A program made the position numbers and the translations under genes. Positions 1-11,599 of a stretch of DNA of 64,000 bases are shown here, in pieces (the first letter of the stretch is position 1; every line of letters starts with the position of its first letter). The stretch is from Kryptolebias marmoratus (lineage: Eukaryota > Chordata > Actinopteri > Cyprinodontiformes > Rivulidae). The DNA is taken from NCBI RefSeq assembly GCF_001649575.2, contig NC_051452.1, positions 1,941,215-2,005,214 on the forward strand, written 5' to 3'. The notes beneath the pieces are model-generated. The model did not search any database and was not told where the DNA came from. It saw only the letters and a list, made by a program, of their open reading frames with translations.

Positions 1-280
1 TTAAAATTATTAACAGTTAGACAAACCTAGGATTAAACATTTGAGCTTTAAGTCTGATCATAAATTCTTTCCATCCATTTTCAATAAATTATGTTTTTTA
101 TCAGAACAAATGTTGGGTTAGGGTGTTTGATTTATCCATTATGCTATTATAAAAGTAACTCTATAATCTAAAGTTATCTATAATCTATGCTGAAATCTAT
201 ATTTATTCTGTTTGATGACTTTAATAGTAATGAGACACAGACCTGATATAAATGTTTGCTAATAAGATCTCCCTCTTTGT

Positions 281-302
281 CATGATGATGATGATGATGA
301 TG
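281..302. repeat. (ATG)n / (CAT)n microsatellite
   Basis: Seven uninterrupted ATG units. On the minus strand they give a run of His codons inside a short chance open frame, which is not a gene. Confidence 0.95.
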
Positions 303-524
303 TGGAACATTGCGAAGGTTGCCGATGGATTTGCTCCAGGATATTTTGTTTGTGACATTTGATTCCAGAGACTGTTGTGTTTTTATATGAACTGATGGGC
401 TGAATGTCATTTATAACTACAGTAGAGATGGAGGACATTGTACTGAATGGAACTGCTTTCATGTGGGAAGGGAAAAAAGTCAACTCCCTCGATTGTCACT
501 GTATAATTTTCAAAATAATGTGCG

Positions 525-695
525 TGAGCTGGAGTACAGTTTTGCAAGCCCATGGGTTTCAAAAATTGGCAACACAAAATGTGGTCTCTTGGCTCACTGG
601 TCATAAACAGTCAATTTATTTATTTTTTCTTGCAATTTTAAGTTACTAACTGGTCAAAAAGGTTCAGCCCAATGAGATCCAACCTCCTTTAAAGT
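525..695 (+). repeat. Family C interspersed repeat, diverged copy
   Basis: The segment shares ordered blocks with copies near 23.8 kb and 32.5 kb. These are a block reading acagttttgcaagc, then caaaaat, then a block with actaact, then agcccaatgagat (agcccagtgagaa in the copy at 32.6 kb). The order and spacing match the 32.5 kb copy, so this is homology and not a simple repeat. The family is not recognised by name, and no target duplication was found. Confidence 0.5.
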
Positions 696-1000
696 AACTT
701 TCTTTGCTTATTTTGCCAGTTTTTCCTCCTTAGTGTTGAGGATCCTTTTTCTTCAGGAAGATTAAAGACATTACAAGACAGACTATTTGTAGAGCACATT
801 ACTTAAAATGAGTTTTCATCATTATCATCTAATTTCCATCAGTAACATTTGGTAGGAAAAAAGAAAAGTGGCCCACGGTGCTTCAGTGCGTATGGGGAAC
901 TGTGTGGGTAATTGTTGGAATGAAGGCTTTACTAATGGCTTAAAATTTTCCAAATTCATCTGTAGTTCACTACTCATTTACAGGATCCAGAGCAAGTAAT
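696..1000. other. Plain intergenic or intronic DNA
   Basis: AT-rich sequence without a recognisable repeat, exon or motif cluster. Confidence 0.5.
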
Positions 1001-1205
1001 GGCAGGGCCGATTGAAACAGATCGGGGGAAGGGAAATAAAAGTCATAAATGTGTGGCAGATCTCTGTGACTGAGATGGTAACGGGCGTCCTCTGTCCATC
1101 TGCGGTAACTAATTATGTCAGCATCAGGAGGTAATTAGAAAGTGACAAATGTGGAAATGCCAGATGCTGAATGCCCAGATCAATCAGTCCTGGCTATAAA
1201 ATTAG
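1001..1205. promoter_or_regulatory. Candidate conserved non-coding block
   Basis: This is complex, repeat-free sequence with a homeodomain-type TAATTATG and a GTAATTAG within about 30 bases of each other. Such blocks around vertebrate developmental genes are often enhancers. Conservation cannot be tested here, so the assignment is inference from composition only. Confidence 0.25.
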
Positions 1206-1232
1206 CTTCTGCAAGTTAAGCTAGTTTCATTC

Positions 1233-1248
1233 TTTTTTTTTTTTTTTT
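1233..1248. repeat. Poly-T tract
   Basis: Sixteen T in a row, followed by a short C run. Confidence 0.95.
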
Positions 1249-1523
1249 CCCCCCTCCTTCCCGCATTTATGTGCTGATCTGCCACGAGAGTGAGCTGCCT
1301 CCTGGAAATGTGTGCACTGCAATAACTGCAAAGCACAAGTTTCAAAAAAAAAAAATTGAGAGCTCCCCCCACCACCATTTGGATCAGTTGTTCAGAAAAG
1401 ACAAGTAAGATTGCTTTTTGCTTCACCTGGCTACTGTTATCCGAATGGAATCGGCGCCCAAAGTTTCTCCCATTAATCATTCCTTGCAACAAAGTCAGTC
1501 TTGGGGTTTCAACAGCTGTACTG

Positions 1524-1527
<4 letters not shown>

Positions 1528-1562
<35 letters not shown>

Positions 1563-1566
1563 ACAC
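1528..1566. repeat. (CA)n microsatellite
   Basis: About 19 CA units with a single TA interruption. It accounts for the long Cys-Val-like stretches in the overlapping minus-strand open frames, which are not genes. Confidence 0.95.
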
Positions 1567-1951
1567 TTGGAGGTAACACAAGGAAGCACGACCTGAAAAT
1601 AATATTTGAGCATATTGTGCGAAGACACCTCGGGGACAAATAAACACAAACAAACAGAGGCTCCCCGCAGTGCCATTGAAATCTCGGCTTGATCTCGGTG
1701 GGATCGGACGAGTCGTAAAGCTAACCCTGAGGTGTGGAGACGATATGAGGACGGGGGAGGGGGGAAGGCAGAACAGAAGGAGCCAACACAGGGTAATAGA
1801 AACCAGTCATTAAGATGGGGGGGGGTGAAAAAAAAAGGGGTAATTTGTTCGAGAAGGGTCGCTCGGAATACCGATGTTCCCAATTAAAACCAGCAACAAG
1901 GGTGAAATTGAGACAATGTGTCAATCAGGATGTTAAAATCTATCCAACATA

Positions 1952-1968
1952 AACACACACACACACAC
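1952..1968. repeat. (AC)n microsatellite
   Basis: Eight AC units ending in acgtg. Confidence 0.95.
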
Positions 1969-1999
1969 GTGTCTAAGATGTACACAATCTGAGAAAATT

Positions 2000-2160
2000 G
2001 AGCCTAGTTGCTAAAACCCCTAAAATCAGTCTCAAACTAGCAAGTTGTGGCAGCCATCTTGATTCAGGTTGACTCAAACATATATATTCAGTTATTACTG
2101 TCTGGAAGTTGCCTTAAAATCTGTCTATATTTTGCTAACAAACACAGACATTAGCGTCCA
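2000..2160 (+). repeat. Family A interspersed repeat, copy 1
   Basis: It carries the family signature of a gtggcagccatcttga block, then ggttgactc, then a block ending gctaacaaacacagac. This signature recurs more than 20 times in the window. The upstream half is only weakly recognisable. Confidence 0.7.
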
Positions 2161-2428
2161 CCTTTTTGTCTGTCGGCTGTGTGGAAAAGACAGGAAAAAA
2201 AAAAAAAAGAGTTCTTTGACAAGTTTGAATATTCTTCAGATAAATGTCAGTCATGTTCTCAGCACCAGTGCCTTGACCTACTTCCAAATACAACTGGAAA
2301 AAAAAGTCTTTTAAAAGTCTTTTTAGTCTCGACACCCAGTCAAAGAACCCATGTGGGCTTTTGGATTATCTTCTGGTTGCGTCATATTGTACCACTGTGT
2401 CCTGATCACAACAAAGGAAAGAAAGGCA

Positions 2429-2429
<1 letters not shown>

Positions 2430-2465
<36 letters not shown>
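2430..2465. repeat. (TA)n microsatellite
   Basis: About 18 perfect TA units. Confidence 0.97.
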
Positions 2466-2466
<1 letters not shown>

Positions 2467-2577
2467 TTGTTAAGAAAAAAAAAAAGCTGTAAGAAGAAAT
2501 GGAAACACAAAACTGAAACTATTGTACCATGTAAGCCTTCATATGTTTAGATAAAGAAATAAATGCATATTTACAAA

Positions 2578-2609
2578 GCATTCCTTCAAGCAATATTAGG
2601 CCTTTAATG
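2578..2609 (-). repeat. Solitary 5'-end fragment of family A
   Basis: It reads gcattccttcaagcaat followed by aggcctttaat. This matches the palindromic 5' terminal part of family A as seen on the minus strand at 10410-10440, 49230-49255 and 53420-53450. No body of the element is attached. Confidence 0.5.
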
Positions 2610-5600
2610 TGAATGTGCTTCCTGGAAGTCTGCTTGTCTTTAGTGAACACATTATTGTATTTTAATCAGTGCCTCTATTTATTTATTTTATTCATTTATC
2701 CCCACGCAGTTGAAGTGGCCCCGAAAAAGAACAGGTTTCATTTTTTATGTTATTCCTAAAGTGGCTCTCATGTTTATGGATAAACACAAAGAAGACAAAC
2801 ACAACGGCACTGGACTTTAATTAAATGGCTGTTCAGAATATCACAGCTGGTTGATTGTAAGAGAACCGAATTGACACGAGCATTGGACTCCTTTTATAAT
2901 GTGGATACAACATTTTTTATTTATTTTTTCTTGGTATTATGAATTGGCACTGACACTTGGAGAGCCCCACTAAGTTCATTCAGTCAGACTCATAAATATT
3001 TCTCGAAAAGATATCTGAACGGAACGGCAACAAAGCAAAGTGGCATAACGATTAAAAAAAAACCCAAGAGTTTTGATGCACACTTCACAGATGAGTGCTT
3101 TTTTTACGAAACAAAATGCACTACGGGAAATAAAAACATTTAAAAATAACAAACCAAAGATTAAATGAAGCACGAACAAATAAGCGGAATGTCACAAATT
3201 TAGAAAAGAATATTTTTTTGAAGGAGTCAACTTTCTTAGTACAAACTCTTTTCACAGTCAAGGTGGAGCTGGTTAAAAGGACTATACCCCTGATTATATA
3301 TCAAGTTTTATTAACTTATATGGGTGTTTGGGTCATTTAAACAGTTAGAAACCCCTGTACAGCATTATATACCAGCTGAAAACCTTTTTAAGATGAGTGG
3401 AAACGCCTTACATTGTTCTAAAAGAAAGGTGAACTTGGGTGGCTGTTTTTCTTTTGAAAACGGCTCGTTTGTTTGGGGGCGGGGGAGAGTTTAGGACCAA
3501 GTTTTGGAATGATCTATAGATGGGTACTGATCGGTCAAAGTTCCTAAAACTTGACTGGACAGCTGATCCAAAATGACAAGTTTTGTTTCCTGATTGGTTC
3601 CAAAACAACCAAATTTCTGGGGACCTTTTGACCAATCTAAAAATGTTTTTTTCTGTGTATTTTGGTACGTCTTTAATGTTGATGTTTCTGCCACCTAGTG
3701 GTGTAATATGGGCAGCTCAGCATTTTAGTCAAAATCATTTGAATGGAAATTGTTTTTTTGTTTTTTTTTTTCATTAAAAAAACAAAAAAAAACCAGAGTT
3801 GTGTTGACAGGGTCTAATTAAAGGCAGGGACCTCGATTATTGGGTGGGTATTTAGTTTTAATGTGACCTTTCAGCCAATTTCTTCCCCATTTAAGGAGAA
3901 ATCTTTTGACAACTTTAAGGCCATATTGACAAGTTAGCAACAAGAGTTTAAATGATTAAACCCAACAATTCAATATATTAAATAAATTGTATCGAAAAGC
4001 AAAAATCACCATTAACTAAAAGTGCCCTTTGAGATGTAAAAGACTCTGTCCAGTGGCTCTATATCAACACTCATTTTAGTCGATTAAAGCTGATTGTCGC
4101 TCTTCAGTTTGATTAAAAATCCAAGCGTTTTATCCAGTTTTATCTCCAGATGCCTGAAGAAGAGAAAGCAAACCAACTTTCTAATCACGTCTCTAATCAG
4201 AGTAGGTTAACTTGACTCTGTAATTGCAAATTTACAGTAGTTGTCAGTGGTGGATGTGTATCCATGTGTTTCTTACATTTAATCATTAAAGTCTTGGATC
4301 ATTTTAACAGTCAGTTCAATAAATGCATGATTTCATTTACAGTTTGGGTGATCCAATGTGGTTTTTTAAACTAACTTAAGATCTTTAACACATTAATACA
4401 TTTGGGGATTGTAGAGCAGTTTAAAGGCAGAACATTGGACTGTGAAGCAGGGGGGATCTGTGAACTCTCAGTGCCAGCTTTAAATGTCCTAGCTCCTGTA
4501 TTACAAGGTGACAATATGTTTGTAAATGAGGTTTTCCCCTCAATCACTGGGCCCGCTGAAGTTGCCAATGAGGTCACACCTGTTAGGCATGGATAACCCC
4601 GTTTAGTCTAGGGCAACATTTGCTCCTGTAGCCATAAAGCGCTTCACTGAAGCAATCTTTTTTCTTTTTTTTTTTTTGTACGTTTTCAAAGAAGCCCAAC
4701 GCCTTAAATATAATAGCTTGTGAGCATATTGAAGCAATTTAGTGTTCGTTGTACATGCACGAACCTTATGCAGACAGGTTTTGTAAACCAGTGCTGTCAA
4801 TTTTAACCAGCCTAATCCATAGGATAGCTTTAAGACACTGTTCAGCATTAAAGCCAATTCTGATAAATAAAAGGGTCTCTTTTCTACCAAAGCTCTTTCT
4901 TTTGTGGGAGATTTCAATTTCTTCGTGTGAGTCAGAGACTTTTTGCTCGAATTTTGAATAATTTGTACAAGTTATCCATCAAAGCAGCCGCGGAGTTGTC
5001 AAGGGCGTGTCGACCCTTTGTCAGTCTTGCAGCAGGCGCCTTGAACCCGTTTTGAACCATTCTCAGTTTGGTTTCTGTAAATTTCTAGAGCTGTGTTTTG
5101 ACTGGTGCACCAGAGCTCTCATGACAGAAAACATCTGAGGCTACAGCACGGCTCACTGGTCAGACATTAAGTGGAAGTTCAACCGAAAATATGCCAATTT
5201 CCTCACATTTTACTCCGAGTTTGGAGCCGTCAGCTATTCTCCGACAGTCACAGTCCAGTGCGATACCACTTTCACGGCCACGGCAATAATAAAGGCCAGA
5301 AAACCTTACAGAAAGCTTCAGCTTACAAGAACGTGCGAAGAACACCAGGTACTGAGTGTTGCCGTATTCTCATGATCACCGTAGCCACACGTGATGACAG
5401 CAACACTAAATTGTTTCAGGCGTTTACAAGCACAGCATGAAAACCTTTTAAAAAGATCACTTTTTACAGTGTGCTGATTCTGTCACAGAACCATCTGGCA
5501 TTTCAGCTGCGTCACAAGAATGTGTTAGTGATTCATTGCGATGAGTTTTTTTTTTTTTCAATTCTGGTCGAACAAAAGCGAAGGATAAAGGCAGACTGAG

Positions 5601-6387
5601 TTCAAACAATGGCCTTAAAGTCTCAGCTCCTGATCTTTACCTTTCTGGGCACACTTTGTGTTTGTCGATTATTTGATCACCTAAACCTCCATGGTCTCAT
5701 CCTTAAGTTTTCTGTCTGTATTGTCAAATCCATCACCTCCTTCAGTAATTGAATAAGCTCTAAAATGTCCTGTCAAAGACCTTGATCCTTCTTTTTTTGT
5801 CTATCTCCAACATTGACGACTCTTGGCAAAGTGTCTATAAATCTGTCTCACTCGATCTCCTCCTTTGTCAACTCATTTTGCCTCTGGATGCAGCTTCACC
5901 GTCTCCCGCTGGAGTTCATTCCCTTTATTTCTTAAGTGCCATGTAGCCGTCGCCCCTTTTTAACCTTGCTCTTCTGCACATTGTTGTTCCTCTTCATATA
6001 ATCACATGACGATCTTTTTGTACAAATTTTAGAGCCCTTTGCATTCATTCATGCACTCTGCAAAAGGACCTCTGCTGTGAGGTCCATTTCTGCACCCCCT
6101 TTAAAGTATCAGGGTCAGTTCCAAGATTTAAGATTGAACATGCTCCTTTTAGGTCCATTATCAGAGTTGTCACTAGCATGGTATTTTCTCAAACTTGTGG
6201 TTTAATTCATCTGAAGTTGCCCGTCTTTTGTCTCTGTCCACTTTAGAATTTGACTGTTAAGCTCTTATGGTTGAGGTTTTCTCCACTCAAAGGTATATTT
6301 TTCTTTTCTGCTACAAGTTTTGTTTTGTGATAGCTGCCACCTGCTTCTTAAAAAGGGGTAGAATCATTTTTTTAATACAACTTGAAC
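2610..6387. other. Long stretch without recognised genes or repeats
   Basis: AT-rich single-copy-looking DNA. It includes a short A-run pair near 3775-3795, a pyrimidine-rich part at about 5640-6000, and a more GC-rich stretch at about 4985-5400 with several CpG. No open frame here resembles a known protein. Confidence 0.4.
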
Positions 6388-6566
6388 CAGTAATGTCCAA
6401 TCCTGTTCCTGGAGGGCCACTATCCTGCATGTTTTTGGTGTTTCTCTGCTTTGACACCCCTGATTTTGAATGAGTGATTAACAGGCTTCTGCAGAACTCG
6501 AAGAGCAGGGAAATGACTAAAACATGCAGGATAGTGGCCCTCTAGGACCATGATTGGACACCACTG
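6388..6566 (+). mobile_element. hAT-type palindromic MITE, copy 1
   Basis: The left end cagtaatgtccaat and the right end attggacaccactg are inverted copies. The arms continue inwards as ggagggccactatcctgcat and its complement. The flanks acttgaac (6380-6387) and acttaaac (6567-6574) are an 8-bp target duplication with one mismatch, which is the hAT superfamily hallmark. There is no coding capacity. Confidence 0.85.
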
Positions 6567-6929
6567 ACTTAAACCATCCATGTACCCTTAAAGCTCATTA
6601 ACTTCTTCCCTTTCTGTTGTTCTTGGTGTTGTCACTGAAACCTTGAGTTGCTCTTAAACGGAGTTGCAACTAGTCGGAGAGATAAAAATGTTTGGATTTT
6701 TACTTGGAATCGCAGTGAATTGTGACGACAGGTTTGTGTAAACATGTAACTACAAATAAGCTGCGATATCATTGGGTCATTCCTGCAAATGACAACTATT
6801 GTATCGCAATTTGGTCACGCAGAGTCTTGCGAAGGGTTCAATATGATTTCCAGATGCCCATGACGACTGGACTGGCAATCTTGAAGACAAATTGTGCCTT
6901 GCAGTTTGTTTGAATGTGCTCAAAAACTC

Positions 6930-7060
6930 CAGCAAAATGATAGCAAGGCAATTGAGAATCCTTTGTGATTGTTTCGAGACGGTTTTGGAATTCCCTCCCA
7001 GATGCTGTTCATGACTTTTGTCCCCAAACGTTGCAGCCCAGCGAGATACGGGCTTTAGTT
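6930..7060 (+). repeat. Family C interspersed repeat, partial copy
   Basis: The segment acttttgtccccaa followed by gcagcccagcgagat matches the downstream block of the copies at about 640 and 32,620. Only the end of the element is recognisable. Confidence 0.4.
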
Positions 7061-7770
7061 TGATCTAATTCCCCTGTTTTGCACTCCTACATATTGGAAG
7101 TGGAACATTGTCAAACTCAGACATACCAAAATAACCACCAATCACCCTGAAATGAAGAGTTTAAAATGGTCAAATCCTCCAAGTATTTTCATGCTTGGGT
7201 TGATCCGGGTGTACATTTACTTCTCTTTATGAAGTCGGCACGTGTTCAGAGAGGGAAAGCTGCAATCCGGCAATTTGATTGTCAATGAATGTGATCTAGT
7301 TTGCCTTTTGTGTATATAGACAAAACTTAACGGGAGGACAAACACGATCCAAATCATGGTAGAGTGTCCAAATGGAAGCTATTAATTTCGGAAAAAGGTA
7401 CATGGGAACTTGCCAAAAGCAAAGAAATGGCAAAAACCAAGAAAAGGAGCCTTGAACAGAGAGGAGAAAAAAACTGCATCAGCTCTCAACAAGCTTAGGA
7501 TGAAAACTTGAACTATGCATCACATCAGTATTATTGTCCTTAAAGCTCAGTGTCACGTGATCTTGTCTTGTTGTAGCAGTTATTGCCTGATAAACACAGA
7601 GAACCTCTAAGCCCCGCAGTTCTACAGTCACAAAGGCCCAGATTATTTAACGCGGTATTCAAAGGTCAATCTGTATTTTCCTGGCTTGGCACGTGCGGTC
7701 TAGCTGCGTCCGCGATCACGCTCTGTGGGGCGTCGGCTTCATGAGCCGGTGAACGAACGCACAAACTGTT
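7061..7770. other. Plain DNA
   Basis: No exon, repeat or RNA recognised. There is a short CpG-richer part at about 7680-7760. Confidence 0.4.
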
Positions 7771-7955
7771 GCCTCCGAGATCAAATGGAGATGGAGCTCA
7801 AGTTTGATTAATTCGCACTCAGAAATAAAATTAGCTCTGTATCTGCCAGACTTAAGCTTTTGCTCCCACGAGCTGTCATCTATTAGCATACAATATAACC
7901 TCCCCTCCTAATTTCCTCCTTTGATATGCCACTTGGTTCTTGCAGATTTTCTTTG
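7771..7955. promoter_or_regulatory. Candidate conserved non-coding block
   Basis: Complex, repeat-free sequence with homeodomain-type cores (TTGATTAATTC and AAAATTAGC) and balanced composition. The regulatory role is inferred from composition, because conservation cannot be checked here. Confidence 0.22.
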
Positions 7956-8347
7956 AAAGGCTGACTTTGAAAAAGAACTCGGATCAGAATTAATTTCTAA
8001 TCTGTTGCCCAAGGAGGCAGCATTTTGATGCAAACCCATTATTTATGTTCATTTACATGTAAATGTAAAAAGTGAAGCCTTTCCAGATTTAATTTTGGTG
8101 AATAACATTCTTCCAAACCCATAAATTAACACGGTCATGCTTTATTTTTTTATTTTTTTCAGTGACATTGCACTTTAAGGTTCCCCTCATGTTGGCTCCT
8201 TAACCCCCGCTCTGCTGGATGTTCATTTTTTTTTTTTATCTTAGTAATTAGGACACTACATTTGACTTGTGTATTTGGTAGCGTTTACTTATTAAGCTTG
8301 ACTCAGAAGTACATAAACTCTAAAGTGTTCCATACACCTGGTTATAG

Positions 8348-8432
8348 GGGATGCCAATGTCTGCCCATAAAAGAAGTCGCCGCCCTGAAAATTGACGACA
8401 TCCTTCTGAAAACGTCAGATTTTCACTTAAAG
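8348..8432 (+). other. Weak exon-like segment
   Basis: An open frame runs from an AG at 8346-8347 to a donor-like AAG|GTGAGA at 8432/8433. It would encode a plausible peptide containing KEVAALKIDDILLKTSD. The acceptor has almost no pyrimidine tract, and no protein family is recognised. It may well be chance. Confidence 0.15.
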
Positions 8433-8599
8433 GTGAGACACTCTTGTACGAAACGCTGCAGTACTAAAACCTTATGGTATTGCCTCAAATAAACGTTAAA
8501 GCTTGAACCATCTTATTGAAATGTTTAGGAGCTGAAGTTGCAGTAGAACCTGTCAGCGACTGTGTATATTAGCCCTCGTAGCTTAACTGCGAGTGCCAC

Positions 8600-8700
8600 G
8601 ATGTTTGTTTAATTTTGACCAGTTCGGTTTTGAGTAAGGGACACTTTTGTGTTTCCTAACGTTGGGCAGCCATCTTGAATCAAACTGACTCAAAAAGTTG
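8600..8700 (+). repeat. Family A interspersed repeat, copy 2 (partial)
   Basis: It contains a ttttgtgtttcctaacg block followed by gcagccatcttgaatc and aactgactcaaaaagtt. It lies directly before copy 3 in the same orientation. Confidence 0.75.
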
Positions 8701-8705
8701 TAGTT

Positions 8706-8980
8706 ACCTTGATGAGAGTTCTAATAAACGCTCAATCTGAGTTTCGGATCAGTCTCCGCTACAACCACACCAAAGTTCAGCTCAATATCTGTAAAGCTGA
8801 CTCAGTTATTGCCATATTTGTCTGTGATAATGTTGATTAGCTGTGGCAGCCATGTTGAATTGGGTTGACTCCAAAAGTTAATTGGCTCTAGATGTGCACC
8901 CAATGATTAATTCCTAAGGGTTTCATTAAAATCCATCCAGTGGTTCATAAAACATTTTGCTAACAGACACACAGTATAGC
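8706..8980 (+). repeat. Family A interspersed repeat, copy 3
   Basis: One of the best-preserved copies. It holds, in order, accacaccaaagttcagctc, ctgactcagttattgcca, ctgtggcagccatgttgaat, attaaaatccatccagtggt and ttttgctaacagacac. Confidence 0.85.
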
Positions 8981-9346
8981 CTGTCTAGGCTATAATGTTA
9001 TAGCAACAGTTGATGATGAACACATCCTTTAAAGAGAATGACTAATTAGGGGTTAATGTATGCAAGCAAACACGTTTTTTAAAGAAAAGTCTCGCACTTT
9101 GGTTCTAAACATGAATCTTGATATTATATAATAACTATTATAGATCAAATTTTCTAGGTGTACGACCCAGGCTAACTATAGAATTTTTAAGGGAATTATT
9201 GAAATTTAGTTTTGTTTTTGTCTTCTTTGCACAGTCAAGCTGTTGCTGCAAACTTTGAGTTCAAACGGGAAAAAGTTGAGTTTGAGTTTTTTACTTTCCC
9301 AGTATTTTTTTCCAAAGTACGCTGCTGTTGTTGCTCGGCTGCATAA

Positions 9347-9570
9347 ATGTTTGCAGGAAGCGCTCCTCACATCCTGCACATCACAATTACAGAAAGCTTG
9401 ATTAAATCCAGAGGCGCCGCGTCTTTGTCTCCTGAGTTTCTGCTGCATAAAAGACGCCCATATGGTCATTATCATAATGAGCCTTATAATGCAAGACAAG
9501 ATGGCATACAGGATGCACCGCATATTCAAAGTTTGGGGGAGACAGACAAAGCGACAAAGCACAGCTAAAT
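9347..9570. promoter_or_regulatory. Candidate conserved non-coding block
   Basis: Complex sequence with an AT-rich centre (ggtcattatcataatgag) flanked by CpG-containing sequence. It sits between two family A clusters but has no similarity to them. The function is inference. Confidence 0.2.
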
Positions 9571-9693
9571 GGATAATGTTCCTTAAACACAAGCAGGAGT
9601 AGCTTTGTTTTTGTAATTGCTCATGCATATGTTGACAGAACCTGAGAGGAGTCCACAGAAGTTTTGTCGGCCCGCCGCTGAAGGTGTCTATCA

Positions 9694-9810
9694 AAGTATC
9701 TCATGAATCTCTGATCGCTGATTTTTAATGAGACTTTAAAAAGTGATTACAGCCACAACTAATACAGTCGATCGGCCCTAGTGGCTGGTTTCTGAGCACA
9801 AAACGTTGTC
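9694..9810 (-). repeat. Family A interspersed repeat, copy 4 (partial)
   Basis: Minus-strand orientation. It begins with the complement of the downstream motif (atctcatgaatct) and runs into the complement of the ttaatcagttgt block. Confidence 0.6.
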
Positions 9811-9835
9811 GTTACTTATTGAAATCCACCCTTTG

Positions 9836-10075
9836 TTGGCAAAACATCTCATGAACCCTTCAGTGGACTTTAAAGAATCGTTCAGGAAGTAATTATTGGG
9901 TTTACATCCACAACTCCATTCAAGAGGACCGCCTCAGCCAACTGACCTAAGAAAACGCACACAAATGGATGGAACTCGGACAGATTCATAGAGATTGAGT
10001 TGAAAATTGGTGTGGTGAAAGCCGAAAACTGTCCCCAACATATATATTCAGTGCAACACTTTGAACAGCATATTT
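9836..10075 (-). repeat. Family A interspersed repeat, copy 5
   Basis: It contains aaaacatctcatgaaccctt, cagtggacttt, a tacatccacaactcc block, a degraded complement of the GCCATCTTGAAT core, and the complement of the caccaaatttcagctc block. Confidence 0.75.
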
Positions 10076-10084
10076 TCCTGAAAA

Positions 10085-10440
10085 CTATTGCATCATCAAA
10101 GTATTTCATTAACTTTTTGAAACTCTAAAAGCAACTGTGGGCTGTACATCCCCAACTGATTTAACTTCTGGAGTCGATCCATTTGAAGATGGCCGCCACA
10201 GCTAATCGACCTTAGGTGTAAGATTCGTCGACTCATAGCCATTTTTTGTTAGCCGAGTCTGAGTCATTCACACTCCAAGAGTGATCTCACCAGACTTGAG
10301 TTTAATCCTATTTTGAAGGTTTAACCAAAAACGGCTATAACGCTGTCATTTTTCAACATAAGATCTTAGTCGAAAACATTAGCATGGAAATCAGCGGGGG
10401 GGATATGCACTCCTTCAAAGAATTCTAGGCCTTTATTATT
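10085..10440 (-). repeat. Family A interspersed repeat, copy 6 with 5' palindromic end
   Basis: It contains gaagatggccgccacagct (complement of the core). It ends with gcactccttcaaagaattct followed by aggcctttatt, the palindromic end shared with other copies. Confidence 0.75.
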
Positions 10441-10900
10441 CATGCAGCCCCCCCACCCTTTTCTATCTGTCTTCATTTAAATGAAAAGAATCAGCATTTG
10501 GGGAACCGAAACTAAACTGAAGCTGTAATTTGACACGAGGTGACTGATGGCGTGTATGCATAAGAGGAAAGAATAAACTTTAAATCTGAATAATATACAT
10601 GTTTGTATTTGAGGCGAGTGCGTTTGTGAAAGAGGACTCATTCAGACGGTATCTGCTTGTCTGCCTGTGTGGAGTCGACGTATATATTAAGAAGCAGCAC
10701 AGACGCAGATCTCCATTTGACTGCTTCATATTCATCCTCCACCGCCCTCTACGTGGACCTTCTTTGATCACTAGTTTTGTTCATGTTTAGGGATCCGTGG
10801 TGAAACAAGCATCCAGATCCGACTATATCTTATTGTTTGTTGGCACGATAGCAAAAATCTGGACTTTCACAATAAAACCTTCAAGCTACAACCCCTAAAA
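10441..10900. other. Plain DNA between family A copies
   Basis: Nothing recognised. A 63-codon open frame exists on each strand at about 10580-10790, but neither resembles a known protein. Confidence 0.4.
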
Positions 10901-10904
10901 TGAA

Positions 10905-11265
10905 GACCTAGGATTCCTTGAAGGAATGCATGTGGCCCACCGGCTTTTATGCCAGAGTTTTAAACAAAACTCGTCTTATGTTGAGGAAATTAACTCTTGT
11001 AGCCGATTAGATCAAACCTTGAAACTAACATTATGCTTGATCTCAACCGATTATGTGTTGTGAATGAAAATCAATTAGATACCACATCAATTTTTAGCTC
11101 CAATCTGTACAACTGAGTTACAGCCATTTTGGGGTTGGATGAGTTCAGTTGGCTGTGGCGGCCATCTTAAATTGGGTCGACTCCAACAGTTAATCAGTTG
11201 TAAATTTACACCCATTTACGTCTTTCTGAAAGTTCCTTTTAAAATCCATCAAACAAGTTTGACTT
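10905..11265 (+). repeat. Family A interspersed repeat, copy 7 with 5' palindromic end
   Basis: It starts at the palindromic end (attccttgaaggaatgc, then atgtggccc). It continues through ctgagttacagccattttgg, ggcggccatcttaaattggg and ttaaaatccatc. Confidence 0.8.
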
Positions 11266-11289
11266 TTACAGTTAATGCCAAAGTTTTAG

Positions 11290-11586
11290 GCATTCTTTAA
11301 AGACTGTTGGGAATCACAATGAGCTACTAACATATCGAATTATAGCCCGATATCTATAAAAATAGACTAAATCTTAGCAACGTTTAGGTTTTTTTCAGGT
11401 CAGTTGGCTGTGTTGACTATCTTGGGTTGACTCCAAAAGTTAATCAGATGTAAATGTACATCTTATGATTATTTTCTGCAAATTCTACTCAAATCCGTTT
11501 CGTGGCTCATGAGATATTTTGCTAAAAGACAGAGGTGGACAAAAACTTTCTTGCCCGTCTTTCACCTCTCGGCGGTAGGCGATAAC
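11290..11586 (+). repeat. Family A interspersed repeat, copy 8 with 3' hairpin
   Basis: It starts with cattctttaaagactg and contains ggttgactccaaaagttaat and gctcatgagatattttgct. It ends with a hairpin-forming segment around ttcacctctcggcggtaggc. Copies 7 and 8 follow one another head to tail. Confidence 0.8.
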
Positions 11587-11599
11587 TACCACTCTCTAC

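Noticed and set aside
174..410. Minus-strand frame with a poly-His run
   Set aside because: The His run is only the (CAT)n microsatellite, and the rest resembles nothing.
1202..1883. Minus-strand frames of 145 and 124 codons
   Set aside because: They run through the (CA)n microsatellite and poly-T and are mutually overlapping.
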